Positions 16,838 through 24,984 of a stretch of 64,000 nucleotides of DNA are shown in pieces. The DNA lies in NCBI RefSeq assembly GCF_042683405.1, contig NZ_JBHUJS010000011.1:186001-250000 (forward strand), given 5' to 3'. Positions within the stretch are counted from its first letter, which is position 1. Every line of letters starts with the position of its first letter. Source of the DNA: Telluria sp042683405. GTDB taxonomy: Bacteria; Pseudomonadota; Gammaproteobacteria; Burkholderiales; Burkholderiaceae_D. A program made the translations under genes and the position numbers. The notes under the pieces are model-generated. The model saw only the letters and a list, made by a program, of their open reading frames with translations. It was not told the DNA's origin and did not search any database.

Positions 16838-19255
16838 ATGAATACAGCCACCGGCAATCCGCCCGGATTCAATTTCAAGATCGAAGGAATGACGTGCGCG
16901 TCCTGCGCTGCGCGGGTGGAACGGGCGCTCGCCGCCGTACCCGGCGTGATCGCCGCGTCGGTCAACCTGGCCACGGAAAAAGCCTCGGTCACCGCAGCGC
17001 CCGGCGTGGATGCGCAGCAGCTGGCCGGCGCCGTGGAGCGGGCCGGCTACGCGGTGCCGTCCGGCTCGGTCACGCTCGACGTGGAAGGGATGACCTGCGC
17101 CTCGTGCGTGGCGCGGGTCGAAAAGGCATTGCTGAAAGTACCTGGCGTAACCGGCGCGACCGTCAACCTGGCCACCGAAAAGGCCGGCGTGCGTACCGCC
17201 GGCGATGTGGCACCGGAGGCGCTTGCCGCCGCCGTGCGCGCAGCCGGCTACGAGGCGCGCGAAGCGGCCGCGCCTTCGGCGGCGCCCGCTGGCGCACCGG
17301 CCCGCCGCAGTGTGCTGCCGTCCTGGTGGCCGGTTGCAGCCGCCGCGCTGCTTTCCCTGCCGCTGGTCGCACCGATGATCCTGGCCCTGTTCGGCGTCGA
17401 CCTGCAGCTGGACCCATGGCTGCAGCTCGCGCTGGCCACGCCGGTCCAGTTCTGGCTGGGCGCACGTTTCTACCGCTCCGGCTGGAAGGCGCTGCGGGCG
17501 CGCACGGGCAATATGGACCTGCTGGTCGCCATCGGCACCAGCGCGGCCTATGGACTGTCCGTGTACCTGATGTTCGCCGGCGGCCACGCGATGCAGCACC
17601 TGTATTTCGAATCGTCGGCCGTCGTGATCACGCTGGTCCTGCTGGGCAAATGGCTGGAGGCACGCGCCAAGCGCCAGACGGTGGAGGCGATCCGCGCGCT
17701 GGAGTCGCTGCGCCCCGATCAGGCTACCGTGCGCCGCGGCGGCGTGGATATCGTGGTGCCGATCGCCGACGTGCGCACGGGCGACCTGGTCGTGATCCGT
17801 CCCGGCGAACGCGTGCCGGTCGATGGCGTGGTCACCGAAGGGCACAGCCACGTCGACCAGTCGCTCCTGACCGGTGAAAGCCTGCCGGTGAGCAGGGCAC
17901 CCGGCGATACGCTGGCCGGCGGCGCGATCAACGCGGAGGGAGTGCTGGTGATGCAGGCCAGCGCGGTCGGCGCCGACACCATGCTCGCCCACATCATCCG
18001 GATGGTCGAGGACGCGCAGGCGGCCAAGGCGCCGATCCAGCGCCAGGTGGACCGCGTGAGCGCCGTGTTCGTGCCGGTCGTACTAGGCATTTCGCTCGTG
18101 ACCCTGCTGGGATGGGGCCTGGTGACCGGGGACTGGCAGCAGGCCATCCTGAATGCGGTCGCGGTGCAGGTGATTGCCTGTCCGTGCGCGCTGGGGCTGG
18201 CCACGCCGACCGCGATCATGGTCGGCACCGGCGTGGCTGCGCGGCACGGGATCCTGATCAAGGATGCGGCGGCGCTGGAGATCGCGCATGCCATCGACGT
18301 GGTCGCCTTCGACAAGACCGGCACGCTCACCGAGGGCAAGCCCGCGGTGACCGGACTGGAAGCGGAAGGCATGAGCCGCGACGAGGTGCTGGAACTGGCG
18401 TGGGCGGTGCAGCAGTACAGCGACCATCCGCTCGCCACGGCGGTGGCCGGGTCGGCCGCCGGCGCCGGGCTGGCGCTGCGCCCGGCAGTGCAGGCGGGCG
18501 CGCTGCCGGGCCGCGGCGTCAAGGCGAGCGTGGACGGCATGCTGGTCCACCTCGGCAACCGCAGGATGGTGGACGAGCTCGGCGCCGACACGTCCGCGCT
18601 GGATGCGGCGGCCCGCAGGTTCGAGTCGGAAGGGCGCACCGTGTCCTGGCTTGTAGTCGAGCGGGACGGCGCGCACCGCGCGGCCGGCGTGCTCGCCTTT
18701 GGCGACCAGGCCAAGCCGACGGCGAAACGGGCGGTGGAGCGGCTACAGGAGCTGGGCATCGGCGCCGTGCTGCTGACCGGCGACAACGAAGGCAGCGCCG
18801 CGGTGCTGGCGGCGAGCGTCGGCATCGACGAGGTGCGCGCCAACATCCTGCCCGCGGACAAGGCGTCGGAAGTAGCGCGCCTGCGCGAAGGCGGGCGGAA
18901 GGTCGCGATGGTGGGCGACGGCATCAACGATGCGCCGGCGCTGGCCTCGGCCGACATCGGCATCGCCATGGCGACCGGCACCGACGTTGCGATGCACGCG
19001 GCCGGCATCACCCTGATGCGCGGCGATCCCGCGCTGGTGGCGGATGCGATATCGGTATCGCGCCGCACCTATCACAAGATCTGGCAGAACCTGGGCTGGG
19101 CGTTCGTGTTCAACGTGGTCGGCATTCCGCTTGCCGCGTTCGGACTGCTCAACCCGATGATTGCTGGCGGCGCAATGGCGTTCAGCTCCGTCAGCGTGGT
19201 CACGAATGCGCTGTTGCTGCGCCGCTGGCGCCCAGCCGGCGTACACTCACATTAA
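16838..19255 (+). CDS. copA: Copper-exporting P1B-type ATPase
   Basis: An 805-residue Cu(I) pump. Two N-terminal heavy-metal-associated domains have GMTCASC at C20/C23 and C87/C90. The transmembrane region includes the metal-site CPC at 448-450 (VIACPCALGLATPT). The actuator domain has TGES, the phosphorylation site is D492 in FDKTGTLTEG, and the nucleotide and hinge motifs HPL and GDGINDAPAL are present. It exports Cu(I) from the cytoplasm. ATG 16838 follows GGAGG by 5 bases; an in-frame ATG at 16826 overlaps that site. It heads a copper unit with copZ and a ferredoxin gene, under a CueR-type promoter. Confidence 0.97.
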   Translation: MNTATGNPPGFNFKIEGMTCASCAARVERALAAVPGVIAASVNLATEKASVTAAPGVDAQQLAGAVERAGYAVPSGSVTLDVEGMTCASCVARVEKALLKVPGVTGATVNLATEKAGVRTAGDVAPEALAAAVRAAGYEAREAAAPSAAPAGAPARRSVLPSWWPVAAAALLSLPLVAPMILALFGVDLQLDPWLQLALATPVQFWLGARFYRSGWKALRARTGNMDLLVAIGTSAAYGLSVYLMFAGGHAMQHLYFESSAVVITLVLLGKWLEARAKRQTVEAIRALESLRPDQATVRRGGVDIVVPIADVRTGDLVVIRPGERVPVDGVVTEGHSHVDQSLLTGESLPVSRAPGDTLAGGAINAEGVLVMQASAVGADTMLAHIIRMVEDAQAAKAPIQRQVDRVSAVFVPVVLGISLVTLLGWGLVTGDWQQAILNAVAVQVIACPCALGLATPTAIMVGTGVAARHGILIKDAAALEIAHAIDVVAFDKTGTLTEGKPAVTGLEAEGMSRDEVLELAWAVQQYSDHPLATAVAGSAAGAGLALRPAVQAGALPGRGVKASVDGMLVHLGNRRMVDELGADTSALDAAARRFESEGRTVSWLVVERDGAHRAAGVLAFGDQAKPTAKRAVERLQELGIGAVLLTGDNEGSAAVLAASVGIDEVRANILPADKASEVARLREGGRKVAMVGDGINDAPALASADIGIAMATGTDVAMHAAGITLMRGDPALVADAISVSRRTYHKIWQNLGWAFVFNVVGIPLAAFGLLNPMIAGGAMAFSSVSVVTNALLLRRWRPAGVHSH

Positions 19256-19274
19256 CTGAAAGGAGTAACACAAA

Positions 19275-19475
19275 ATGGTTGAACTGAATGTCGAAGGAAT
19301 GAGCTGCGGCCACTGCGCTGGCCGCGTGTCGAAAGCGATTGCCGACGTCGATCCTGCCGCGAAGGTGGAAGTGGACGTGGGGTCGGGCCTGGTGCGCGTC
19401 ACCTCGTCGGCGCCCGTGCAGGAACTGGCGCAGGCGGTGAGCGAAGCGGGCTATCCGGCTTCCCCGCGCGCATGA
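19275..19475 (+). CDS. copZ: Copper chaperone, heavy-metal-associated domain
   Basis: A 66-residue single HMA domain with GMSCGHCAGRVSKAI, the CxxC copper site near the N-terminus and a ferredoxin-like fold. It would carry Cu(I) to CopA or to regulators. It begins 19 bases after the copA stop behind AAAGGAG. Its stop overlaps the ATG of the next gene (ATGA), so the ferredoxin is translationally coupled to it. Confidence 0.93.
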   Translation: MVELNVEGMSCGHCAGRVSKAIADVDPAAKVEVDVGSGLVRVTSSAPVQELAQAVSEAGYPASPRA

Positions 19476-19804
19476 GCAAGGTCACCGTTCTGCCGCATCC
19501 CGAGCTGGCGCCCAATGGCGCCGAATTCGAGGCGGACGACAGCGCCAACCTGTGCCAGCAGCTGCTCGACCATGACGTCGACCTGGAGCACGCCTGCGGC
19601 ATGGTCGGCGCATGCACGACGTGCCACGTGATCGTCCAGCATGGATTCGACACCCTGCCCGAAGCCAGCGACAAGGAAGAGGATATGCTCGACCGCGCCT
19701 GGGGCGTGACACCGCATTCGCGGCTGTCGTGCCAGATCACGCCAGGCGACGAGGACTTGGTGGTGGCGCTGCCGCGCTACACCGTCAACCTCGCCCGCGA
19801 GTAA
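19472..19804 (+). CDS. fdx: ISC-type [2Fe-2S] ferredoxin
   Basis: A 110-residue adrenodoxin-like ferredoxin. The cluster ligands are in EHACGMVGACTTCHVIV (CX5CX2C) and the distal cysteine in SRLSCQI. The tail ALPRYTVNLARE is typical of the ferredoxin of the iron-sulfur cluster assembly system, where it supplies electrons. It overlaps copZ by 4 bases and belongs to the copper unit rather than an isc operon. Cu(I) is known to damage Fe-S clusters, so co-expression could help repair them; that link is inferred. A short hairpin region follows the stop. Confidence 0.92.
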   Translation: MSKVTVLPHPELAPNGAEFEADDSANLCQQLLDHDVDLEHACGMVGACTTCHVIVQHGFDTLPEASDKEEDMLDRAWGVTPHSRLSCQITPGDEDLVVALPRYTVNLARE

Positions 19805-19809
19805 AGAAA

Positions 19810-19838
19810 GGGGACCGTCCCTCCGGGGACCGTCCCCC
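19810..19838. terminator. GGGGACCGTCCC double repeat between convergent genes
   Basis: GGGGACCGTCCC occurs twice in tandem (19810-19821 and 19825-19836); each copy is nearly self-complementary and the two can also pair with each other. It lies just after the ferredoxin stop and before the 3' end of the convergent His-rich gene. A related element is at 53545-53581. A terminator role is inferred from position; no T-run is present. Confidence 0.45.
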
Positions 19839-19918
19839 ACCCCTGCAACCGCCCAGCGCCTGTGCGATCGACAGCGTTGCCGGTGGGCGCGTGAGCGGCG
19901 TGGCGATATGCCGTGCCC

Positions 19919-20332
19919 TTACTTCTTTGCCTTCGCCGCGGCGTCGTGCGCGGCCATGGCCCTGGCGTGCGCGGCCAGGTGCTTTTCGTGCGCACTCTGC
20001 TTGACCCCACTGTGCTCGGCGTGCGCCGCGAGATGCGCTGCAATGTGTTGCGCGTGTTCGGCGGCGCCAGGCTCGTTCGCACGCGCTGCGAGGTGCGTCG
20101 CGATGTGCTGCGCATGCGCGGCATGATGCGCTGCCCTGTGCTGCGCGGCCGCCTGCTCATGGGCGGCCTGGTGCTGGCGGGCCGCGCGGTCGCTTTCCGC
20201 CTCGGCTTGCTGCGCCACGTGCGCGTGTTCCGGCGCGGACTGGGCCGCAGGATTGCCCGGGTCGGCCGCCTGCGCAAAGGCGTTGGATGCGGCGAGAGCG
20301 AGCACGCAAGCGTGCAGGTATGCGAGTTTCAT
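19919..20332 (-). CDS. Exported His/Ala-rich protein, possible metal-binding
   Basis: A 137-residue protein: signal peptide MKLAYLHACVLALAASNAFA, then a mature part of mostly Ala, His, Gln and Glu. About nineteen histidines occur in the mature region, many in AxH or HAAH steps. The segment HAQHIAxHLAA is repeated (about residues 75 and 97), and the whole looks like a continuous amphipathic helix with one His-bearing face. No known domain. The position beside copA, copZ and the ferredoxin suggests periplasmic copper or other metal binding, which is an inference. ATG 20332 follows AAGGACCAC; an upstream ATG at 20395 is poorer. Confidence 0.65.
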   Translation of the reverse strand: MKLAYLHACVLALAASNAFAQAADPGNPAAQSAPEHAHVAQQAEAESDRAARQHQAAHEQAAAQHRAAHHAAHAQHIATHLAARANEPGAAEHAQHIAAHLAAHAEHSGVKQSAHEKHLAAHARAMAAHDAAAKAKK

Positions 20333-20635
20333 ATGTGGTCCTTGGGATGGTGTGGATAGTGTCAGGCCGAGTACAGGCAGCGTTTGTCCGGCCATGGGCC
20401 GGCATGGAGCGGTCAGGATGGCCGCGGCGGGCGTGCGAACGGAGACAGCGCGTGGCCCGGATTGAATTGCGGTGACAACAGCAGCGTTTTCATAACAAAA
20501 CTCATGCCAGGAATGTTATCACAGGGCGGATGGGGGAAGGCGGGACTACTGGCGCAATTTGCCCCGGACTGGTAGCCTTCGGATCGGGGCTGCAGCGAAC
20601 TTGCCCGCGCCCGCGCAACACCCCTGGGACCCGCC
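20333..20635. other. Divergent intergenic region, no clear feature
   Basis: About 300 bases separate the His-rich gene (minus) from the ETHE1-like gene (plus). It must contain both promoters. I see an AT-richer patch around 20490-20520 but no convincing -35/-10 pair, CueR box, terminator or conserved small ORF. Confidence 0.5.
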
Positions 20636-21337
20636 ATGAACCTCCATCCGATCCAGCTGTTCGACGCCGAATCGTCGACTTTTACCTATATCCTGTGCGC
20701 GCCTGGCGAAAAGCAGGCGGTGATCATCGATCCGGTCGACCACAACTTCCAGCGCGATGTGGATCACCTGGAGCGCCTGGGCCTGACGCTCGCGTACGTG
20801 CTGGAGACGCACGCGCATGCGGACCATGTCACCTCGGCCGGCCGCCTGCGCCAGCACACCGGGGCGCTGGCCGCGGTCCCGAGCGGTTGCGGGATCCCGC
20901 CGGCGGAGCTGCAACTGGTGGACGGGGACGTGATCCGGTTCGGTGCGGCCGAGGAGATCCGCGTCGTCCATACGCCCGGGCATACCGCCGGCAGCATGTG
21001 CTACCTGTGGCGCGGGAATGTGTTTACGGGCGATACGCTGCTGATCAACGGTTGCGGGCGCACCGACTTCCAGAGCGGCAGCTCGGAGGCGCTGTACGAC
21101 AGCGTGACCAACATCCTGTTCAAGCTGCCCGACGACACGCTGGTCTGGCCGGCGCACGACTACAAGGGCCAGAGCGTCTCGACGATCGGCTGGGAGCGGC
21201 AGCACAATGCGCGGCTGGCCAATCGCAGCCGCGCGGACTTCGTCGAGCTGATGGCCAACCTCAAGCTGCCTCCGCCGCGCATGATCGACATCGCCGTGCC
21301 GGCCAACCGCAACCTCGGCCTGCCGCACAGCGTTTAA
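20636..21337 (+). CDS. ETHE1-like persulfide dioxygenase, MBL fold
   Basis: A 233-residue metallo-beta-lactamase-fold protein. The metal motif is THAHADH, with further ligands in HTPGHTAGSMCY, TGDTLLINGCGRTDFQSG and WPAHDYKGQ. The segments GCGRTDFQSG and PAHDYKG are diagnostic of ETHE1-type mononuclear iron dioxygenases that oxidise glutathione persulfide to sulfite in sulfide detoxification. No rhodanese domain is fused. ATG 20636 has GGGACCC upstream. It follows the copper cluster but is separated by a divergent gene; its stop overlaps that of the convergent Mut7-C gene by 4 bases. Confidence 0.9.
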   Translation: MNLHPIQLFDAESSTFTYILCAPGEKQAVIIDPVDHNFQRDVDHLERLGLTLAYVLETHAHADHVTSAGRLRQHTGALAAVPSGCGIPPAELQLVDGDVIRFGAAEEIRVVHTPGHTAGSMCYLWRGNVFTGDTLLINGCGRTDFQSGSSEALYDSVTNILFKLPDDTLVWPAHDYKGQSVSTIGWERQHNARLANRSRADFVELMANLKLPPPRMIDIAVPANRNLGLPHSV

Positions 21338-22071
21338 TCCGGCTGCGGCAGTGCGCTGGCAAGCAGGCCTGACATGCGCTTCCAGTGCGACCCTTTCCAA
21401 TAGACGCGGCCGCAGCGGTCGCACGTGCGCAGCTCGCGCTGCGTCTCGCGCACCGATGGCGGCAGGCGCTCGATCACGTCCTCGAGGGCCACGTCACGCA
21501 ATGGCTGGTTGCAGTGCAGGCACAGGCTGAAGGGCCTGCTGTGCGGCGCCAGGCGCAGGCGGGCGGCGATTTCGCGGAACTGCTCCCCCGGCGCGAGCGC
21601 GTGGACATAGCAGCCGTGCGCGATGCCGCGGCGCTTGAGCAGCTCACGGTCGCGCGTCAGGACCGTGCGCTGCTGGTCCGATCCGATGCGCTCGATGGTC
21701 GCGTCGTCGTAGCCGTTGTCGTACAGGGTATCGAAGCCGGCCATGCGCAGCGTGCGCGCGAGCCCGCCCAGATGAGCGTCCGCGACAAAGCGCAGCGGCG
21801 CAGGGTCAGGTGGCGCAACGCCGAGCCGCGTGAAGGCGGGATACGCGGTGACGCGATCGCCCTCGGCCAGGAGATGGCCGAGCGGCGCGGGCTGGCCGTT
21901 CACCAGCAGCAGCGCCACTTCGGTATGAGGCACGCCCAGCGCTTCCACCATATGCTTGGCGGTCGCACCCTGGGCGCAACGCAGGGTGCAGTCCGCCCCG
22001 CGCCGGCTGCGCTCGACGAACTCGTTCAGCTCCGCGTAGAAACGGAAGGTGGCGGTGACGGATGGCCTCAA
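21334..22071 (-). CDS. Mut7-C RNase-like protein with N-terminal ubiquitin-like domain
   Basis: A 245-residue two-domain protein. Residues 1-85 are a beta-grasp, ubiquitin/ThiS-like domain (ATFRFYAELNEFV ... VNGQPAPLGHLLAEGDRVTAYPAF). The rest is a Mut7-C PIN-like nuclease domain (RFVADAHLGGLARTLRMAGFDTLYDNGYDD, VLTRDRELLKRR) ending in a zinc ribbon (CLHCNQPL and CDRCGRVYWKGSHWKRM). The family is named after the C-terminal domain of the C. elegans Mut-7 exonuclease; RNase activity is predicted, and the bacterial substrate is unknown. It is convergent with the ETHE1-like gene. Confidence 0.88.
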   Translation of the reverse strand: MRPSVTATFRFYAELNEFVERSRRGADCTLRCAQGATAKHMVEALGVPHTEVALLLVNGQPAPLGHLLAEGDRVTAYPAFTRLGVAPPDPAPLRFVADAHLGGLARTLRMAGFDTLYDNGYDDATIERIGSDQQRTVLTRDRELLKRRGIAHGCYVHALAPGEQFREIAARLRLAPHSRPFSLCLHCNQPLRDVALEDVIERLPPSVRETQRELRTCDRCGRVYWKGSHWKRMSGLLASALPQPD

Positions 22072-22149
22072 TGGATGCTCCAGCCGCCCGGGCGGGCGTC
22101 CTGCTAGGCTAGGCCATCCGGTGCCTGCAGGTCGCCCGCTTGGAACGGC

Positions 22150-22656
22150 TTACTGGGTCAGCTGCGCGGTGCGCTGGAAGCGGCGGATCTTCTCCAGCAC
22201 GCGCGCCGGCAGGGCGGTGATCTGCTTGGCGTGGTTGGCGAACACGATCTGCTGGCGGCCCCTCGACACCAGCTTGCCGCCCGCGTAGAAGCGGAACTCC
22301 AGCCAGAACGAGCAGCGCTTGACGTCGTAGGTGTTCATCTCGCACGTCACTTCCTGGAACGGGAAGGTCTCGTGCACATAGTCCTGCTCGGCGTGCTTGG
22401 TGATGAACACGCCTTCTGCCTGCAGCATGTCGGCCGCTACGCATTCGTAGAACCAGCGCTCGCGGCAGATGCCCTGCCACTCGAAGTAGCGGGCGAAATA
22501 CGTATTGCCATAGGCGTTCGAATCTTTCAGGTAGATGGTCAGTGCATGGCGGAAGGTCTCGCCTGTGCGCGGCACTTCGCGCAGCGTGAGCGGAGCGGGC
22601 AGGATCTGGGCGTTGGCAAGGGGCAGGGCGGTTACGGTATTGGTATGGACTTGCAT
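22150..22656 (-). CDS. Hot-dog fold acyl-CoA thioesterase-like protein
   Basis: A 168-residue protein of the 4-hydroxybenzoyl-CoA thioesterase type. The hot-dog signature is HALTIYLKDSNAYGNTYFARYFEWQGICRERWFYE, containing an Asp near the position of the catalytic residue in this family, followed by FPFQEVTCEMNTYDVKRCSFWLEFRFYAGGKLVSRGRQQIVF. These enzymes hydrolyse acyl-CoA or acyl-carrier-protein thioesters. Similar proteins occur in enediyne and polyketide contexts, but nothing of that kind is adjacent. A GAGCT site lies before ATG 22656. Confidence 0.75.
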   Translation of the reverse strand: MQVHTNTVTALPLANAQILPAPLTLREVPRTGETFRHALTIYLKDSNAYGNTYFARYFEWQGICRERWFYECVAADMLQAEGVFITKHAEQDYVHETFPFQEVTCEMNTYDVKRCSFWLEFRFYAGGKLVSRGRQQIVFANHAKQITALPARVLEKIRRFQRTAQLTQ

Positions 22657-22856
22657 GTCGAGCTCCTTAGTCTTGAAAGTGGCGCGCCTGTTGCGGCGTT
22701 CTGCCCCGGTAGCAACCGTGGCCCCCCATCAATAGAACTTCTTGCCGATCCAAATATGATCTGGCGCAAACATTGCCTATATTCCACTGGTGCCAGGATG
22801 GACTGGAGCAATACCGGTTGTTACCATCCGGCATAACTTCAACCCGGCTCGCCCCG

Positions 22857-24245
22857 ATGAACACATTGCTGCCCGGACTGGTTTCACTGCTGTTCCTCGG
22901 GTTCGGCGCCTATGTGCTGGTCTCTCGCGGCCTGAACCGGGTGAGCGGTGCCTTCTTCGCCTTGTGCGCCACCACGTTCTGCTGGCAGTTCGCGTGGTCG
23001 ATCCTGTTCCAGCTGGAGGACGCGGCGGCGGCGGACGTGGTGGCGCGGATCGGTTATTTCCTGATCCTGTTCCTGCCGACGTCGCTGTACTACTTTGTGG
23101 TCGAACTGACGATGGAGCGGCGCGAGATTCCGGCCGTACTCGCATCGTGTGCCGCTGCGGGCGCGCTGGCCGCGCTGCTGGTAGGAACCGACCTCGTCGT
23201 GGCAGGCACGTGGGAGTACAGGTACGGCTTTTACCCGCGCGCCGGCCCGCTGCTGGTGCTGCACATCGTGCAGACCGTGGCCGTGATGCTGCGCGCGCTG
23301 GTCCTGCTGTACCGTAACATGCAGCGCGCGATGTCGGTCGAGCGGCTGCGGCTGCGCTATTGCTTCGCCAGCATGCTCATTTATTTCATCGCTGCGATCG
23401 ACTACCTGTGCAATTACGGCGCGGGTTTCTATCCGCCTGGCGTGCTGTTCATCGCGCTCAGCCTCGGCATCATGGCGCAGGCGATCGCGCGCCACTACCT
23501 GCTGGCCAATCCCATGATGCTGGCGGCGACCGTGGTGCACGAGATGCGCACGCCGCTTGCGACGATCCGCAGCCAGGCGCGCTTCCTGTCGCAGCGCCTG
23601 CCTGAGCTGATCGACGGCTATGAAGCCGCGCTGGCCGCCGGGGGGCGCGACCGGCAGGCGGACGAAGCCCGGATCGCCTACTTGCGCGGGCTGGGCCACT
23701 CGATCGAAGCGGAGGTGCAGCGTACCAACTTTATTGCCGACATCGTCCTGGCCAATGCCCGGGAAGGGCGGATGGACAGCGGCTCGTTTGCGCTGCATGC
23801 GGTACGTGAATGCGTGGACGAGGCGCTTGCCTGCTATCCGTTCGAGCCGGGCATGCGCGAGCGGGTCAGGCTGGGGCGGCAGGAGGACTTCGTCTTCCGG
23901 GGTTCCGCCGCTTTACTGGTACTGGTGCTGTACAACCTGCTCAAGAATGCGCTGGCGGCCGTGCAGGAGTCTGGTGGCGCGATCGAGATTGCGTACTACC
24001 GCGCAGGTGCGCACTGCCGCCTGGTGGTCACCGATACCGGACCGGGCATCCCGGCCCATGTGCTGCCGCACGTCTTCGATCCGTTCTATACGACACGGTC
24101 GGGCGGCACGGGGATGGGACTGGCGTTTTGCAGGCGGGTCGTCGCGGCCTTTGGCGGCCGGATCGGCTGCGAATCTCGCGAAGGGGAATTTACCGCCGTC
24201 TCCGTCGAGCTGCCGCAAGTGGACCACGCCGTTGCCGCCGTCTAG
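22857..24245 (+). CDS. Membrane sensor histidine kinase, orphan
   Basis: A 462-residue kinase. The first ~220 residues are hydrophobic and look like about seven membrane helices (an N-terminal 7TM-type sensor). The phosphoacceptor is H228 in VVHEMRTPLATIR, with a divergent H-box. The ATPase domain has NLLKNALAAV (N box), DTGPGIPAHVLPHVFDPFYTT (G1/F) and GTGMGLAFCRRVV (G2). No response regulator or receiver domain is fused or adjacent. ATG 22857 starts at the first membrane helix; an in-frame start at 22773 would add a non-hydrophobic lead. The ligand is not known. Confidence 0.88.
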   Translation: MNTLLPGLVSLLFLGFGAYVLVSRGLNRVSGAFFALCATTFCWQFAWSILFQLEDAAAADVVARIGYFLILFLPTSLYYFVVELTMERREIPAVLASCAAAGALAALLVGTDLVVAGTWEYRYGFYPRAGPLLVLHIVQTVAVMLRALVLLYRNMQRAMSVERLRLRYCFASMLIYFIAAIDYLCNYGAGFYPPGVLFIALSLGIMAQAIARHYLLANPMMLAATVVHEMRTPLATIRSQARFLSQRLPELIDGYEAALAAGGRDRQADEARIAYLRGLGHSIEAEVQRTNFIADIVLANAREGRMDSGSFALHAVRECVDEALACYPFEPGMRERVRLGRQEDFVFRGSAALLVLVLYNLLKNALAAVQESGGAIEIAYYRAGAHCRLVVTDTGPGIPAHVLPHVFDPFYTTRSGGTGMGLAFCRRVVAAFGGRIGCESREGEFTAVSVELPQVDHAVAAV

Positions 24246-24265
24246 GCGGCGGGAGAAAAAACAAA

Positions 24266-24323
24266 GGGCGCTCCTGTTCCAGGATGCGCCCATCATATTA
24301 AAGCCCTGGCTTTGCAGGGCTTT
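24266..24323. terminator. Two hairpins between convergent genes
   Basis: GGGCGCTCCTG pairs with CAGGATGCGCCC (24266-24291, one bulge). A second hairpin has AAAGCCCTG at 24300-24308 and CAGGGCTTT at 24315-24323 with a 6-base loop. They lie between the kinase stop and the end of the convergent PEP-CTERM gene and probably terminate both. Confidence 0.65.
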
Positions 24324-24362
24324 CTCGTGGCAGGTCCGCTCAGGCGGACGGGCACGGATCGA

Positions 24363-24884
24363 TCAAGCGGAGAACTTTTCGTTCTCGGAGCGGCGGCGAG
24401 CCGCAAAGCCTACCAGGCCGAGACCGGCCAGCAGCATCGCATAGGTTTCTGGCTCAGGGATTGGGGCCAGTTGCATTGCGAAGCCGTAGGTGCCGCCATG
24501 CGAGCCGTTTGCGTTACCGGTCACCTTGATGACGTAATCGCCCGCTGGAAGATCCATCGAGAAATTGGTGGTGTTGTTGCCGTCATAGGTGAACAGGCTG
24601 GTCGAGCCGGACCACAGGGTGTACTGCAGGTTGTCGATGTTGCTGACGTTCTGGCCGCTCAGCATCACGTTCAGCGGGTTCGCGGCCGATGCCAGGTCGC
24701 CTGCCGTGATCGAGAAGTTGATCGTGTCGGTAAAGGTGCCGATCGTGTCGTGATCGAACAGGTGGTAGAACGTGTCCGGAGCAACCGGAATCATGCCAGC
24801 ATCATGCACGATGTCTGCAGCAAACGCGGAGCCGGAAGCCCCCAGGGCCAAGACCGCAGCAGCGGCAAAGGTCTTCAGTTTCAT
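24363..24884 (-). CDS. PEP-CTERM sorting-domain exported protein
   Basis: A 173-residue protein with a Sec signal (cleavage near SGSAFA) and a C-terminal sorting signal: PIPEPETYAMLLAGLGLVGFAARRR, that is the PEP motif, a hydrophobic helix, and a basic cluster. Exosortase A cleaves such proteins and links them to the cell surface or the exopolysaccharide. The middle is Thr/Asn/Ser-rich with possible glycosylation sites (NNTTNFS) and no enzyme motif; it is probably a matrix or biofilm protein. ATG 24884 follows GGAG by 6 bases; a TTG 12 bases upstream is less likely. The matching exosortase locus starts at 50748. Confidence 0.93.
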   Translation of the reverse strand: MKLKTFAAAAVLALGASGSAFAADIVHDAGMIPVAPDTFYHLFDHDTIGTFTDTINFSITAGDLASAANPLNVMLSGQNVSNIDNLQYTLWSGSTSLFTYDGNNTTNFSMDLPAGDYVIKVTGNANGSHGGTYGFAMQLAPIPEPETYAMLLAGLGLVGFAARRRSENEKFSA

Positions 24885-24984
24885 GTTGATCTCCAAGTGA
24901 CAGGTTAATTAAGCCGCGTCGGCCTCCGGATAGCCGGGGCCGTCTACTTGTGAGCTTGGGATTCCCGCACGGTTATTCGGGGTG

